64,000 bases of DNA from Betaproteobacteria bacterium (GCA_016716535.1 JADJWD010000005.1:248001-312000); one strand, 5' to 3'. Positions 33,111 through 42,248 are shown, numbered from the stretch's first letter. Made by a program: numbers and translations. The notes: generated from the letters alone by a model not told the origin.

Positions 33111-34691
33111 TCAAGCCGCCCAGGGCCGCCAGGCCAGCGCCAGCAGCGTCAACCCGATGCCGGCGGCAAACCCGAGCGTCGACCACAGCAGTGCACGCAG
33201 CAGCCGGTTGGCGCGCCCCTGCTCGGCGAGCAGCCGGCGCAGGATCTCGGCGTCGTCGCCGCTGGCGCCGCGCACGAGCGCCTGGTGCACGAGCCGCGGC
33301 AGCTCGGGCAACAACTGCGTGTAGCGCGGCGCCTCCTGGCGCAGCCGCTCGACGAGGCCGCGCCAGCCGACCTGCTCGTTCATCCAGCGTTCGAGGAAGG
33401 GCTTGGCCGTCGTCCACAGGTCGAGCTCGGGGTCGAGCTGGCGGCCGAGGCCTTCGATGTTCAGCAGCGTCTTTTGCAGCAGCACGAGCTGCGGCTGGAT
33501 CTCGACGTTGAAGCGGCGCGAGGTTTGGAACAGGCGCAGCAGCACCTGCCCGAGCGAGATGTCCTTCAGCGGCCGCGCGAACTGCGGCTCGCAGACGGCG
33601 CGGATGGCGCCCTCGAGCTCGTCGACGCGCGTGCCCGGCGGCACCCAGCCGCTTTCGATGTGCAGCTCGGCGACGCGCTTGTAGTCGCGGCGGAAGAAGG
33701 CGATGAAGTTGTGCGCCAGGTAGTCCTTGTCGCGATCGGTCAGCGTGCCGACGATGCCGAAGTCCAGCGCGATGTAGCGCCCGAACGTCGCCGCCGCGGT
33801 GCTGACGAAGATGTTGCCCGGGTGCATGTCGGCGTGGAAAAAGCCGTCGCGAAACACCTGCGTGAAGAAGATCGTCACGCCGTCGCGCGCGAGCTTCTTG
33901 AAGTCGATGCCGGCCTCGCGCAGCCGCTCGACCTGGCCGATCGGCACGCCGCTCATGCGCTCCATCACGATCACGTCGCTGCGGCACAGGTCCCACACCA
34001 TCTCGGGCACGAGCACGAGGCCCAGGCCCTCCATGTTGCGCCGCAGCTGCGTCGCGTTGGCGGCCTCGCGCACGAGGTCCAGCTCGTCGTGCAGGTACGT
34101 GTCGAACTCGGCCACCACCTCGCGCGGGCGCAGCCGCCGGCCGTCGGCCGACAGGCGCTCGACCCACGCGGCGAGCTGGTGCAGCAGCGCCAGGTCCTTC
34201 TCGATCACCGCCAGCATGCCCGGGCGCAGCACCTTCACGGCCACCGGCCGTGCCGGCGAGCCGTCGCCGCCCGCGCGCAGCGTCGCGAAGTGCACCTGCG
34301 CGATCGAGGCGCTCGCGACCGGCTCGTTGTCGAAGGTCTCGAACAGCTCCTCGATGCGCTGGCCGAAGGCGCGCTCGACGATCGCGCGCGCCGTCGCGGC
34401 GGGGAACGGCGGCACGCGGTCCTGGAGCTTGGCCAGTTCGTCGGCCACGTCGGGCGGCGTCAGGTCGCGCCGCGTCGACAGCACCTGACCGAACTTGACG
34501 AAGATGGGCCCGAGGCGCACGAGCCCCTCGCGCAGCCGCACGCCGCGCGGCTTGTCCAGCCGCCGCCCGAGCGTGACGATGCGCACGAGCGCCCGCACCG
34601 AGCGCTGCGGGAACGCGGACAGCGCCACCTCGTCCAGGCCGAAGCGCAGGACGGTGATGATGATGAAGACGAGGCGCGTGAGGCGTTTCAT
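33111..34691 (-). CDS. ubiB: Ubiquinone biosynthesis protein UbiB (atypical kinase)
   Basis: 526 residues from ATG 34691, overlapping the ubiJ stop by four bases. The family motifs are intact: the KxGQ motif in GPIFVKFGQVLSTRRDLTPP, the Ala-rich loop in EPVASASIAQVHFA, ELDLVREAANATQLRRN, the catalytic HADMHPGNIFV and the metal-binding ALDFGIVGTL. Two C-terminal membrane helices (LLRALLWSTLGFAAGIGLTL) anchor it. UbiB is an ATPase needed to mobilise coenzyme Q intermediates for the membrane-associated Ubi complex. Confidence 0.96.
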   Translation of the reverse strand: MKRLTRLVFIIITVLRFGLDEVALSAFPQRSVRALVRIVTLGRRLDKPRGVRLREGLVRLGPIFVKFGQVLSTRRDLTPPDVADELAKLQDRVPPFPAATARAIVERAFGQRIEELFETFDNEPVASASIAQVHFATLRAGGDGSPARPVAVKVLRPGMLAVIEKDLALLHQLAAWVERLSADGRRLRPREVVAEFDTYLHDELDLVREAANATQLRRNMEGLGLVLVPEMVWDLCRSDVIVMERMSGVPIGQVERLREAGIDFKKLARDGVTIFFTQVFRDGFFHADMHPGNIFVSTAAATFGRYIALDFGIVGTLTDRDKDYLAHNFIAFFRRDYKRVAELHIESGWVPPGTRVDELEGAIRAVCEPQFARPLKDISLGQVLLRLFQTSRRFNVEIQPQLVLLQKTLLNIEGLGRQLDPELDLWTTAKPFLERWMNEQVGWRGLVERLRQEAPRYTQLLPELPRLVHQALVRGASGDDAEILRRLLAEQGRANRLLRALLWSTLGFAAGIGLTLLALAWRPWAA

Positions 34692-35257
34692 CGCCGGCCC
34701 GGACCGAGCCGCGAGGAGATCTGCGCGAGCTTGTCGGCCCAGGTCGACGAGGAGGCGGTGGCGAGGCCGTCGAGCGCGGCGCGCAGGCCGCGCGCCAGCG
34801 CGCGCCCGGCCTGGTGCAACTGCTGCGCCACCACCGGCCCGAACAGGCGTTCGAGGTCGGCCGCGACGTCCCAGCGCAGATTGGCCAGCAGCCAGCCGAT
34901 CTCGCCGGCGAACGCCACATCGCCTTCGACCTGCACGCTCGGCCGTTCGCCGGTGAGCGCACGCGCCAGCAGCGCCGCGGGGTTCCGTGCATCGACGGTG
35001 ATGCGCAGGTCGGTTGCCGCGGTGGCGCTGGCGCTGCCTTGCCACTCCAGCATGCCGGCGGGCGTCACGTTCCAGGCCAGCGCCGGCGGCGACGGCAGCA
35101 GCGACGGCCAGCCGCTGAACTGCATCGACAACGTGCGCCCGGCGTGGGGTTTCAGCCGTTCGAGCGCTTCGGGCTCGGCGCGCAGCACGTGGTTCATCAC
35201 CAGCGTCAGGCGCTCCAACACCGCCGGGGCGAGCAGGTTCGACAGGGCATCGAGCAT
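34688..35257 (-). CDS. ubiJ: Ubiquinone biosynthesis accessory factor UbiJ (SCP2 domain)
   Basis: 189 residues from ATG 35257. An SCP2-type lipid-binding domain spans about 15-110 (LERLTLVMNHVLRAEPEALE, FSGWPSLLPSPPALAWNVTP), and VEGDVAFAGEIGWLLANLRW is typical of UbiJ. It then has a helical C-terminus. UbiJ carries the hydrophobic intermediates of the soluble Ubi complex. It is the first gene of the ubiJ-ubiB unit. The 159-base gap to the divergent galE holds a small inverted repeat, GGTTCC/GGAACC at 35284-35307, and nothing else recognisable. Confidence 0.9.
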   Translation of the reverse strand: MLDALSNLLAPAVLERLTLVMNHVLRAEPEALERLKPHAGRTLSMQFSGWPSLLPSPPALAWNVTPAGMLEWQGSASATAATDLRITVDARNPAALLARALTGERPSVQVEGDVAFAGEIGWLLANLRWDVAADLERLFGPVVAQQLHQAGRALARGLRAALDGLATASSSTWADKLAQISSRLGPGRR

Positions 35258-35416
35258 GGCGGCGGCGATTGTAGGCAGGCCCAGGTTCCGCCGAAGCGAC
35301 AGGAACCACCGGGAACAAATGCACGCGCGCTGCGGCCGCCGCACGCGGTGCCCCCGACCCACGGCCCGGTTCGTCGTGGCCCCCTCGCATAGCATGCGCG
35401 CTTAGCCTCAAAGACC

Positions 35417-36439
35417 ATGCCCGCCACTGTCCTGCTCACCGGCGCCACCGGCTACATCGCCTCGCACACCTGGCTGGCGCTGTTGGCCGCCGGCCACCGC
35501 GTCATCGGCGTCGACGACTTCTCCAACAGCTCGCCGCGGGTGCTCGACCGCCTGGCCGAACTGGCCGGCACGACGCCGCGCTTCGAGCGGCTGAACGTCT
35601 GCGACGAGGCGGCGCTGGACGCGCTCTTCGCGCGCGAGCGCATCGATGCGACGGTGCACTTCGCGGCCTTCAAGGCGGTGGGCGAATCGACGACGAATCC
35701 GCTCGCCTACTACCGCAACAACCTCGGCGGCCTGGTCGCCGTGTGCGAGGCGATGCAACGGCACGGCGTGCGCCGTTTCGTCTTCAGCTCGAGCGCCACC
35801 GTCTACGGCGACCCCGAGACGCTGCCGATCACCGAGAGCGCGCCGCTGTCGGCCACCAACCCGTACGGGCAGACCAAGCTCATCGGCGAGCAGATCATCA
35901 ACGACCTGGCGCACAGCGACGCCGCGTGGCAGAACGCCATCCTGCGCTACTTCAACCCGGTGGGCGCGCACGAGAGCGGCCGCATCGGCGAAGATCCGCG
36001 CGGCATGCCGAACAACCTCATGCCTTACGTCGCGCAGGTGGCCATCGGCCGGCGGCCGCGGCTGAGCGTCTTCGGCAACGACTACCCAACGCCCGACGGC
36101 ACCGGCGTGCGCGACTACATCCACGTCGTGGACCTCGCCGAGGGCCACGTCGCGGCGCTCGAACGGCTGCTCGCCGAGCCGGGCTCGTTCACCGTCAACC
36201 TCGGCACCGGGCGCGGCGCCAGCGTGCTCGAAGTCGTGCGCGCCTACGAGGCGGCCAGCGGCCGGCCGGTGCCCTACCGCATCGAGCCGCGGCGTGCCGG
36301 CGACGTCGCCGCCTGCTGGGCCGACGCGACGCTGGCGCGCCAACTGCTCGGCTGGCAGGCCCGGCTCGACCTGAACCGCATGTGCGCCGACAGCTGGCGC
36401 TGGCAGCAACAGAACCCCAGGGGATTCGAAGACTCATGA
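35417..36439 (+). CDS. galE: UDP-glucose 4-epimerase
   Basis: 340 residues, full length. The nucleotide loop GATGYIASHTWLALLAAGH, DFSNSSPRVLDRL, the catalytic Ser in FSSSATVYGDP and the Tyr-x3-Lys in NPYGQTKLIGE, followed by LRYFNPVGAHESG and PDGTGVRDYIHVVDLAEGH, are GalE signatures. One deviation: the loop is GxxGYIA rather than the usual GGxGYIG. It interconverts UDP-glucose and UDP-galactose. It is the first gene of the plus-strand cassette; its stop overlaps the next start by four bases. Confidence 0.94.
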   Translation: MPATVLLTGATGYIASHTWLALLAAGHRVIGVDDFSNSSPRVLDRLAELAGTTPRFERLNVCDEAALDALFARERIDATVHFAAFKAVGESTTNPLAYYRNNLGGLVAVCEAMQRHGVRRFVFSSSATVYGDPETLPITESAPLSATNPYGQTKLIGEQIINDLAHSDAAWQNAILRYFNPVGAHESGRIGEDPRGMPNNLMPYVAQVAIGRRPRLSVFGNDYPTPDGTGVRDYIHVVDLAEGHVAALERLLAEPGSFTVNLGTGRGASVLEVVRAYEAASGRPVPYRIEPRRAGDVAACWADATLARQLLGWQARLDLNRMCADSWRWQQQNPRGFEDS

Positions 36440-37902
36440 GCGAACGTTCCACTCCCAGCGCCGGTGCCGCGGCCGTGCAGGTGCTGCCGGTGATCATGGC
36501 CGGCGGCTCGGGCACGCGGCTGTGGCCGCTGTCGCGTGCGGGCTTTCCGAAGCAGTTCCTCGTGCTCTCGGGCGCGACGAGCCTCTTCCAGCAGGCGGTG
36601 GCGCGGCTGCAGGCGCTGGGCGACGAGCGCATCGCCGTGCAGCCGCCGCTCGTCGTGGGCAACGAGGAGCACCGCTTCCTCGTGCTCGACCAGCTGCGTG
36701 AGCTGAAGTGCGAGCCGGCCGCCGTGCTGCTCGAGCCGATGGGTCGCAACACCGCGCCGGCGCTGACACTCGCGGCGCTGCAGGCCCTCGAGGGCGGCGC
36801 CGACCCGGTGCTCGTCGTCACGCCGGCCGATTCGGCGATCACCGACACGGCGGCCTTCGTCGCCGCGGTGCGGCGTGCGGTCGCGCAGGCCGCCGCCGGC
36901 GCGATCGCGATCCTCGGCGTCAAGCCGACGCGGCCGGAGACCGGCTACGGCTACATCCGCACCGACGGCATCGCGCCCGACCTGCGCGTCGTGCGCTTCG
37001 TCGAGAAGCCCGATGCCGACACCGCGCAGCGCTACATCGACGCCGGCGGCTATTCATGGAACGCCGGCATGTTCGTGCTGCGCGCGTCGGCCTGGATGGC
37101 CGCGCTCGAGCGCTTCCGGCCCGACATCGCTGCGGCCTGTCGCGCGGCGTTTGCCGCGCGCGGCACCGATGCGAAGTTCGTGCGCCCGGGCCGCGACGAG
37201 TTCGCGGGCGTGCCGGCCGAGTCGGTGGACTACGCGGTGATGGAGCAGTGCCCCGGCGTGCTCGACATCCGCATGCAGGAGTTGGACGCCGGCTGGAACG
37301 ACCTTGGCGCCTGGGACGCGGTGTGGCAGGTGTTGCCGAAGGACGGCGACGGCAACGCCACCGTCGGCGACACGCTCGTCGCCGACAGCCACAACACGCT
37401 CGTGCATGCGACGAGTCGGCTGGTCAGCGTCGTCGGCCTGGATGACGCCGTCGTCGTCGAGACGCCCGACGCGGTGCTCGTCGCCAGCCGCGAGAAGAGC
37501 CAGGACGTGAAGACGATCGTCGCGCGGCTTGGCCAGTCGCAGCGCGGCGAGCAGACCCTTCACCGCAAGGTGCACCGCCCGTGGGGCTGGTACGACAGCA
37601 TCGACCACGGCCCGCGCCACCAGGTCAAGCGCATCATGGTCAAGCCGGGCGCCTCCTTGAGCCTGCAGATGCACCACCACCGCGCCGAGCACTGGATCGT
37701 CGTCAGCGGCACCGCCGAGGTGACCAACGGCGACAAGGTGATCATGCTCAGCGAGAACCAGAGCACCTACATCCCGCTGGGCGAGAAGCACCGGCTGCGC
37801 AACCCGGGCAAAGTGCCGCTCGAGATCATCGAGGTGCAGTCGGGCAGTTACCTGGGCGAAGACGATATTGTTCGCTACGAAGACACCTACGGAAGGCGCT
37901 AA
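36436..37902 (+). CDS. manC: Mannose-1-phosphate guanylyltransferase/mannose-6-phosphate isomerase
   Basis: 488 residues, bifunctional type II. The N-terminal pyrophosphorylase has PVIMAGGSGTRLWPLSRAGF and PKQF, then FVEKPD for the sugar phosphate. The C-terminal cupin isomerase domain has HRPWGWYDSI, LSLQMHHHRAEHWIVVSGTA and IPLGEKHRLRNPG. It supplies GDP-mannose for surface polysaccharide. The start overlaps galE's stop (ATGA), indicating translational coupling. It is followed by a hairpin and rmlB. Confidence 0.95.
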   Translation: MSERSTPSAGAAAVQVLPVIMAGGSGTRLWPLSRAGFPKQFLVLSGATSLFQQAVARLQALGDERIAVQPPLVVGNEEHRFLVLDQLRELKCEPAAVLLEPMGRNTAPALTLAALQALEGGADPVLVVTPADSAITDTAAFVAAVRRAVAQAAAGAIAILGVKPTRPETGYGYIRTDGIAPDLRVVRFVEKPDADTAQRYIDAGGYSWNAGMFVLRASAWMAALERFRPDIAAACRAAFAARGTDAKFVRPGRDEFAGVPAESVDYAVMEQCPGVLDIRMQELDAGWNDLGAWDAVWQVLPKDGDGNATVGDTLVADSHNTLVHATSRLVSVVGLDDAVVVETPDAVLVASREKSQDVKTIVARLGQSQRGEQTLHRKVHRPWGWYDSIDHGPRHQVKRIMVKPGASLSLQMHHHRAEHWIVVSGTAEVTNGDKVIMLSENQSTYIPLGEKHRLRNPGKVPLEIIEVQSGSYLGEDDIVRYEDTYGRR

Positions 37903-37908
37903 ATTCGC

Positions 37909-37940
37909 GCCTCGCGGCCGCATCCGCGCGGCCGCGAGGC
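37909..37940 (+). promoter_or_regulatory. Hairpin covering the rmlB ribosome-binding site
   Basis: GCCTCGCGGCCGC (37909-37921) pairs perfectly with GCGGCCGCGAGGC (37928-37940) around a six-base loop. The 3' arm contains GAGG, the only plausible ribosome-binding site for the rmlB ATG at 37945. In the mRNA the hairpin would hide that site. It starts seven bases after manC ends. There is no U-run, so it is less likely to be a simple terminator. Confidence 0.55.
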
Positions 37941-37944
37941 ATGC

Positions 37945-39015
37945 ATGACGATCCTTGTCACCGGCGGCGCCGGCTTCATCGGCAGCAACTTCGTGCTCGA
38001 CTGGCTGGCCGCCGACGGTGAGCCGGTCGTCAACCTCGACGCGCTGACCTACGCGGGCAACCTGCACAACCTGGCGTCGCTCGCCGGCGATGCGCGGCAC
38101 GTCTTCGTCAAGGGCGACATCGGCGACCGCGCGCTCGTCGACCGGCTGCTTGCCGAGCACCGGCCGCGCGCCATCGTCAACTTCGCTGCCGAGAGCCACG
38201 TCGACCGCAGCATCCTCGGCCCCGGCGCGTTCATCAAGACCAACGTCGAAGGCACCTTCACGTTGCTCGAAGCGGCGCGCGTGCATCTGCAGTCGCTCGA
38301 CCTCGCCGCTCGCGAGAGCTTCCGCTTCCTGCACGTCAGCACCGACGAGGTCTACGGCAGCCTGCCCCCCGGCGCGCCGGCCTTCACCGAAGAACACGTG
38401 TACGAGCCGAACAGCCCGTACTCGGCGAGCAAGGCCGCCAGCGACCACCTCGTGCGCGCCTGGCACCACACCTACGGGCTGCCGGTGCTCACCACCAACT
38501 GCAGCAACAACTACGGGCCGTTCCACTTCCCGGAGAAGCTGATCCCGCTGGTCATCGTCAACGCGCTCGCCGGCAAGCCGCTGCCGGTGTACGGCGACGG
38601 CCAGCAGATCCGCGACTGGCTCTACGTCGGCGACCACTGCGCGGCCATCCGCACCGTGCTCGCGCGCGGCCGCCTCGGCGAGACGTACAACGTCGGCGGC
38701 TGGAACGAGAAGGCGAACATCGAGATCGTCAAGACCATCTGCGCGCTGCTCGACGAACTGCGCCCCGACGCCGCCGGCCCGCGCGCGCGGCTGATCACGC
38801 ACGTGAAGGACCGCCCGGGGCACGACCGCCGTTATGCGATCGACGCGCGCAAGATCGAGCGTGAACTCGGCTGGCGGCCGGCCGAGACGTTCGAGACCGG
38901 CATCCGCAAGACGGTGCAGTGGTACCTCGACCATGCCGACTGGGTGGCGCAGGTGCAAAGCGGCGCTTATCGCGAATGGCTCGACGCCAACTACGGCGCG
39001 CGCTCCGCGTCGTGA
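37945..39015 (+). CDS. rmlB: dTDP-glucose 4,6-dehydratase
   Basis: 356 residues. GGAGFIGSNFVLDWL binds NAD; NFAAESHVDRSI, the Thr-Asp-Glu of HVSTDEVYGSLP and the Tyr-x3-Lys of NSPYSASKAASDHLVRAWHH are catalytic; NCSNNYGPFHFPEKLIPLVI is diagnostic for RmlB. It makes dTDP-4-keto-6-deoxyglucose, the second step of dTDP-L-rhamnose synthesis. It is followed by rmlD 16 bases later. Its ribosome-binding site may be hidden in the hairpin just upstream. Confidence 0.97.
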   Translation: MTILVTGGAGFIGSNFVLDWLAADGEPVVNLDALTYAGNLHNLASLAGDARHVFVKGDIGDRALVDRLLAEHRPRAIVNFAAESHVDRSILGPGAFIKTNVEGTFTLLEAARVHLQSLDLAARESFRFLHVSTDEVYGSLPPGAPAFTEEHVYEPNSPYSASKAASDHLVRAWHHTYGLPVLTTNCSNNYGPFHFPEKLIPLVIVNALAGKPLPVYGDGQQIRDWLYVGDHCAAIRTVLARGRLGETYNVGGWNEKANIEIVKTICALLDELRPDAAGPRARLITHVKDRPGHDRRYAIDARKIERELGWRPAETFETGIRKTVQWYLDHADWVAQVQSGAYREWLDANYGARSAS

Positions 39016-39031
39016 CAACGATGGGTACCCG

Positions 39032-39937
39032 ATGAGCATCCGCATCCTCCTGCTGGGCAAGAACGGCCAGGTCGGCTGGGAGCTGCAGCGCGCGCTCGCG
39101 CCGCTCGGCGAGCTGGTCGCCTGCGACTTCGATTCACCGGGCGAGCTGCGCGCCGACTTCACGCAGCCCGAGACGCTGCGCGCGCTGGTGTGGCGCGTGC
39201 AGCCGGTGGTGATCGTCAATGCCGCCGCGCACACCGCGGTCGACAAGGCCGAGGCCGAGCCCGACCTGGCGCACCAGCTCAACGCCACCGCGCCGGCGGT
39301 GCTGGCCGACGAGGCCGAGGCCTGCGGTGCGCTGCTCGTTCACTACAGCACCGACTACGTCTTCGACGGCAGCGGCGTCGAGGCGCGCGAGGAAGACGAC
39401 GCGACCGGGCCGCTGAACGTCTACGGCCGTAGCAAGCTCGAAGGCGAGCGCCTGATCCGCATGAGCGGCTGCCAGCACCTGATCCTGCGCACGAGCTGGG
39501 TCTACGCGGCGCGCGGCGGCAATTTCGCGCGCACGATGCTCAGGCTCGCCGCGGAACGCGAGGAGATGAAGGTCGTCAACGACCAGATCGGCGCGCCGAC
39601 CGGTGCCGACCTGCTGGCCGACGTCACCGCGCATGCGGTGATGCGGCTGCGCGCGACGCCGGAACTCGCCGGCACCTACCACTGCGTCGCCGGCGGCGAG
39701 GCGAGCTGGTTCGACTACGCGCGCCACGTCATCGAGTGGGCGCGCGCCGCCGGCGTGGCGCTGAAGCTGCCGCCCGATGGCTTGCTGCCGGTGGCCAGCA
39801 GCGAATTCAGGACGGCGGCGGCGCGGCCGCTGAACTCGCGCTTGTCGACGCGCAAGCTGCGCGAGGCTTTCGGCCTCGTGCCGCCGCTGTGGACCGCCGG
39901 CGTCGAGCGCATGCTGGCCGAGGCGTACGGCCGCTGA
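39032..39937 (+). CDS. rmlD: dTDP-4-dehydrorhamnose reductase
   Basis: 301 residues from ATG 39032 (MSIRILLLGKNGQVGWELQR). NAD(P) loop GKNGQVG; VIVNAAAHTAVDKAEAEPD; HYSTDYVFDGSG; and the Tyr-x3-Lys of NVYGRSKLEGE. RmlD completes dTDP-L-rhamnose. A nearby ATG at 39021 is out of frame. It lies between rmlB and rmlA. Confidence 0.96.
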   Translation: MSIRILLLGKNGQVGWELQRALAPLGELVACDFDSPGELRADFTQPETLRALVWRVQPVVIVNAAAHTAVDKAEAEPDLAHQLNATAPAVLADEAEACGALLVHYSTDYVFDGSGVEAREEDDATGPLNVYGRSKLEGERLIRMSGCQHLILRTSWVYAARGGNFARTMLRLAAEREEMKVVNDQIGAPTGADLLADVTAHAVMRLRATPELAGTYHCVAGGEASWFDYARHVIEWARAAGVALKLPPDGLLPVASSEFRTAAARPLNSRLSTRKLREAFGLVPPLWTAGVERMLAEAYGR

Positions 39938-39984
39938 CGAGGCAACGGCCGAACACGGCCAAGGGCAACAGGAGCAAGGACCCG

Positions 39985-40890
39985 ATGGCGACGAGCAACG
40001 CGGCAGGCACGCCGAGGAAGGGCCTGATCCTCGCCGGCGGCGCCGGCACGCGGCTGCACCCGGCGACGCTGGCGGTGAGCAAGCAGCTGCTGCCGGTCTA
40101 CGACAAGCCGATGATCTATTACCCGCTGTCGGCGCTGATGCTGGCCGGCATGCGCGACGTGCTCGTCATCAGCACGCCGCAGGACACGCCGCGCTTCCAG
40201 GCGTTGCTCGGCGACGGCAGCGCCTGGGGCATGAACCTCAGCTACTGCGTGCAGCCGAGCCCCGACGGTCTCGCGCAGGCCTTCATCCTCGGCCGCCAGT
40301 TCGTCGGCGGCCATCCGAGCGCGCTCGTGCTCGGCGACAACATCTTCTACGGCCACGACTTCCACGCGCTGCTCCGGCGCGCCGATGCACGCACGAGCGG
40401 CGCCACCGTCTTCGCCTACCACGTGCACGACCCCGAGCGCTACGGCGTCGTCGAGTTCGACCGCGAGCGCCGGGCGCTCAGCATCGAAGAGAAGCCGAAG
40501 GCGCCGAAGAGCAGCTATGCGGTCACGGGCCTGTACTTCTACGACGAGCAGGTCTGCGACATCGCGGCGAGCATCAAGCCCAGCGCCCGCGGCGAGCTCG
40601 AGATCACCGAGGTCAACGCGCAGTACCTGCGGCATCGCCAGCTCGAAGTCGAGATCATGGGCCGCGGCTACGCGTGGCTCGACACCGGCACGCACGACAG
40701 CCTGCTCGAAGCCGGCCAGTTCATCGCCACGCTCGAAAAGCGCCAGGGGCTGAAGGTCGCCTGCCCCGAGGAGATCGCCTGGCGCGCCGGCTGGATCGAC
40801 AGCGCCCAGCTCGAAAAGCTCGCCGCGCCGATGGCCAAGAACGGCTACGGCCAGTACATGCTGAAGCTGCTGCGCGAGACGACCTACTGA
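39985..40890 (+). CDS. rmlA: Glucose-1-phosphate thymidylyltransferase
   Basis: 301 residues from ATG 39985, with CAGGAG 15 bases before it. The nucleotidyltransferase signature LILAGGAGTRLHPATLAVSK is followed by QLLPVYDKPMIYYPLSALML, LVLGDNIFYGH and GRGYAWLDTGTHDSLLEA, all RmlA hallmarks. It makes dTDP-glucose, the first step of the rhamnose pathway, and is usually feedback-inhibited by dTDP-rhamnose. The rmlC gene begins ten bases downstream. Confidence 0.96.
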   Translation: MATSNAAGTPRKGLILAGGAGTRLHPATLAVSKQLLPVYDKPMIYYPLSALMLAGMRDVLVISTPQDTPRFQALLGDGSAWGMNLSYCVQPSPDGLAQAFILGRQFVGGHPSALVLGDNIFYGHDFHALLRRADARTSGATVFAYHVHDPERYGVVEFDRERRALSIEEKPKAPKSSYAVTGLYFYDEQVCDIAASIKPSARGELEITEVNAQYLRHRQLEVEIMGRGYAWLDTGTHDSLLEAGQFIATLEKRQGLKVACPEEIAWRAGWIDSAQLEKLAAPMAKNGYGQYMLKLLRETTY

Positions 40891-40900
40891 CCGGCCGCCG

Positions 40901-41470
40901 ATGAAGCTCGTACCGACCCCGCTGCCCGGCGTGCTCGTCGTCGAGCCCGCCGTCTTCGCCGACGAGCGCGGCTGGTTCATGGAGAGCTTCAACCAGCCGC
41001 GTTGGGCCGCTGCATTCGCTGCCCTCGGCGAGCCGGTGCCGCCGCCCTTCGTGCAGGACAACCACTCGTGCAGCCGCGCCGGCGTGCTGCGCGGCCTGCA
41101 CTACCAGCTGCCGCCGCACGCGCAGGGCAAGCTCGTGCGCGTCGTGCAAGGCGCCGCCTACGACGTGGCGCTCGACATCCGCCGCGGCTCAGCGCACTTC
41201 GGCCGCTGGTTCGGCATGGAGCTGACAGCCGAGAACCGGCGCCAGCTGTGGATCCCACCCGGCTTCGCGCACGCCTTCATCGCGCTCGCCGACGACACGC
41301 ACTTCCTCTACAAGACGACCGACGTCTACGCCAAGGAGTGTGAACGCGCGATCCGCTGGGATGACCCGGCGATCGGCATCACCTGGCCGCTGCCGGCGGG
41401 GCTCGGCGCGCCTGTCGTCGCGGCAAAGGACGCGGCCGCGCCGCTGCTGGCCGACGCCGAACTGGCGTGA
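40901..41470 (+). CDS. rmlC: dTDP-4-dehydrorhamnose 3,5-epimerase
   Basis: 189 residues. The cupin fold has the signatures VVEPAVFADERGWFMESFNQ, FVQDNHSCSRAGVLRGLHYQ (catalytic His), GKLVRVVQGAAYDVALDIR, WIPPGFAHAFIAL and LYKTTDVYAKECER (catalytic Tyr). It epimerises the keto sugar between RmlB and RmlD. It is the last gene of the cassette and ends three bases from the stop of the convergent ubiE. Confidence 0.96.
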   Translation: MKLVPTPLPGVLVVEPAVFADERGWFMESFNQPRWAAAFAALGEPVPPPFVQDNHSCSRAGVLRGLHYQLPPHAQGKLVRVVQGAAYDVALDIRRGSAHFGRWFGMELTAENRRQLWIPPGFAHAFIALADDTHFLYKTTDVYAKECERAIRWDDPAIGITWPLPAGLGAPVVAAKDAAAPLLADAELA

Positions 41471-41473
41471 GTC

Positions 41474-42226
41474 TCAGCACTTGATGCCCACGTGCAGCGC
41501 CACGATGCCCGCGGCGAGGTTGTGCACGTCGACGTGGCCGAAGCCGGCGGCTTTCATCATCGCCTTCAGCGTGCCCTGGTCGGGGTGCATGCGGATGCTC
41601 TCGGCGAGGTAGCGGTAGCTCTCGGCGTCGTTGGCAATCAGCCGGCCGAGCAGCGGCATCACCTTCAACGAATAGAAGTCGTACGGCGCCTGCAGCGGCC
41701 CGGCGGGCTTGGAGAACTCCAGCACCAAGAGCCGCCCGCCCGGGCGCAGCACGCGCGCCATCTCGGCCAGCGCCACGTCCTTGTGCGTCATGTTGCGCAA
41801 CCCGAAGGCGACGCTGACGAGGTCGAAGCGGCCGTCGGCAAACGGCAGCTTCTCGGCGTCGCACACCGCGGTGGGCAGCGCGTAGCCGGCGTCGAGCAGC
41901 CGGTCGCGGCCGGTGCGCAGCATCTTCTCGTTGATGTCGGTGAGCCACACCTCGCCGGGGCCGGCCGGGTGCGGCTCGCCGACACGCGCGGCCTTCGCGA
42001 ACGCGAGCGCCAGGTCGCCGGTGCCGCCGGCGATGTCGAGCACCTTCTGCCCCGGCCGCACGTCGGCCACGGCCACCGCGTAGGCCTTCCAGGCGCGGTG
42101 CAGGCCCATCGACAGCACGTCGTTCATCAGGTCGTAGCGCGAGGCCACCGAGTCGAAGACACCGCGCACGCGCGCCGCCTTGTTCGCCTCGTCGACGGTC
42201 TCGTAGCCGAAGTGGGTTTCAGCCAT
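41474..42226 (-). CDS. ubiE: Demethylmenaquinone/ubiquinone methyltransferase UbiE
   Basis: 250 residues from ATG 42226 (MAETHFGYETVDEANKAARV). The UbiE signatures are YDLMNDVLSMGLHRAWK, the SAM loop VLDIAGGTGDLALAFAKAA, DINEKMLRTGRDRLLD, FGLRNMTHKDVALAEMARVL and EFSKP. It C-methylates the quinone ring in ubiquinone synthesis. It sits immediately after the DUF971 gene, the usual partner; ubiJ and ubiB, which often follow, are about 6.2 kb away across the sugar cassette. Confidence 0.96.
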   Translation of the reverse strand: MAETHFGYETVDEANKAARVRGVFDSVASRYDLMNDVLSMGLHRAWKAYAVAVADVRPGQKVLDIAGGTGDLALAFAKAARVGEPHPAGPGEVWLTDINEKMLRTGRDRLLDAGYALPTAVCDAEKLPFADGRFDLVSVAFGLRNMTHKDVALAEMARVLRPGGRLLVLEFSKPAGPLQAPYDFYSLKVMPLLGRLIANDAESYRYLAESIRMHPDQGTLKAMMKAAGFGHVDVHNLAAGIVALHVGIKC

Positions 42227-42248
42227 GGCGGGATGAAAGAGGTTCGCT

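Noticed and set aside
35284..35307. GGTTCC/GGAACC inverted repeat in the ubiJ-galE gap
   Set aside because: Six-base arms with a 12-base spacer in GC-rich DNA are weak evidence; noted under ubiJ but not called an operator.
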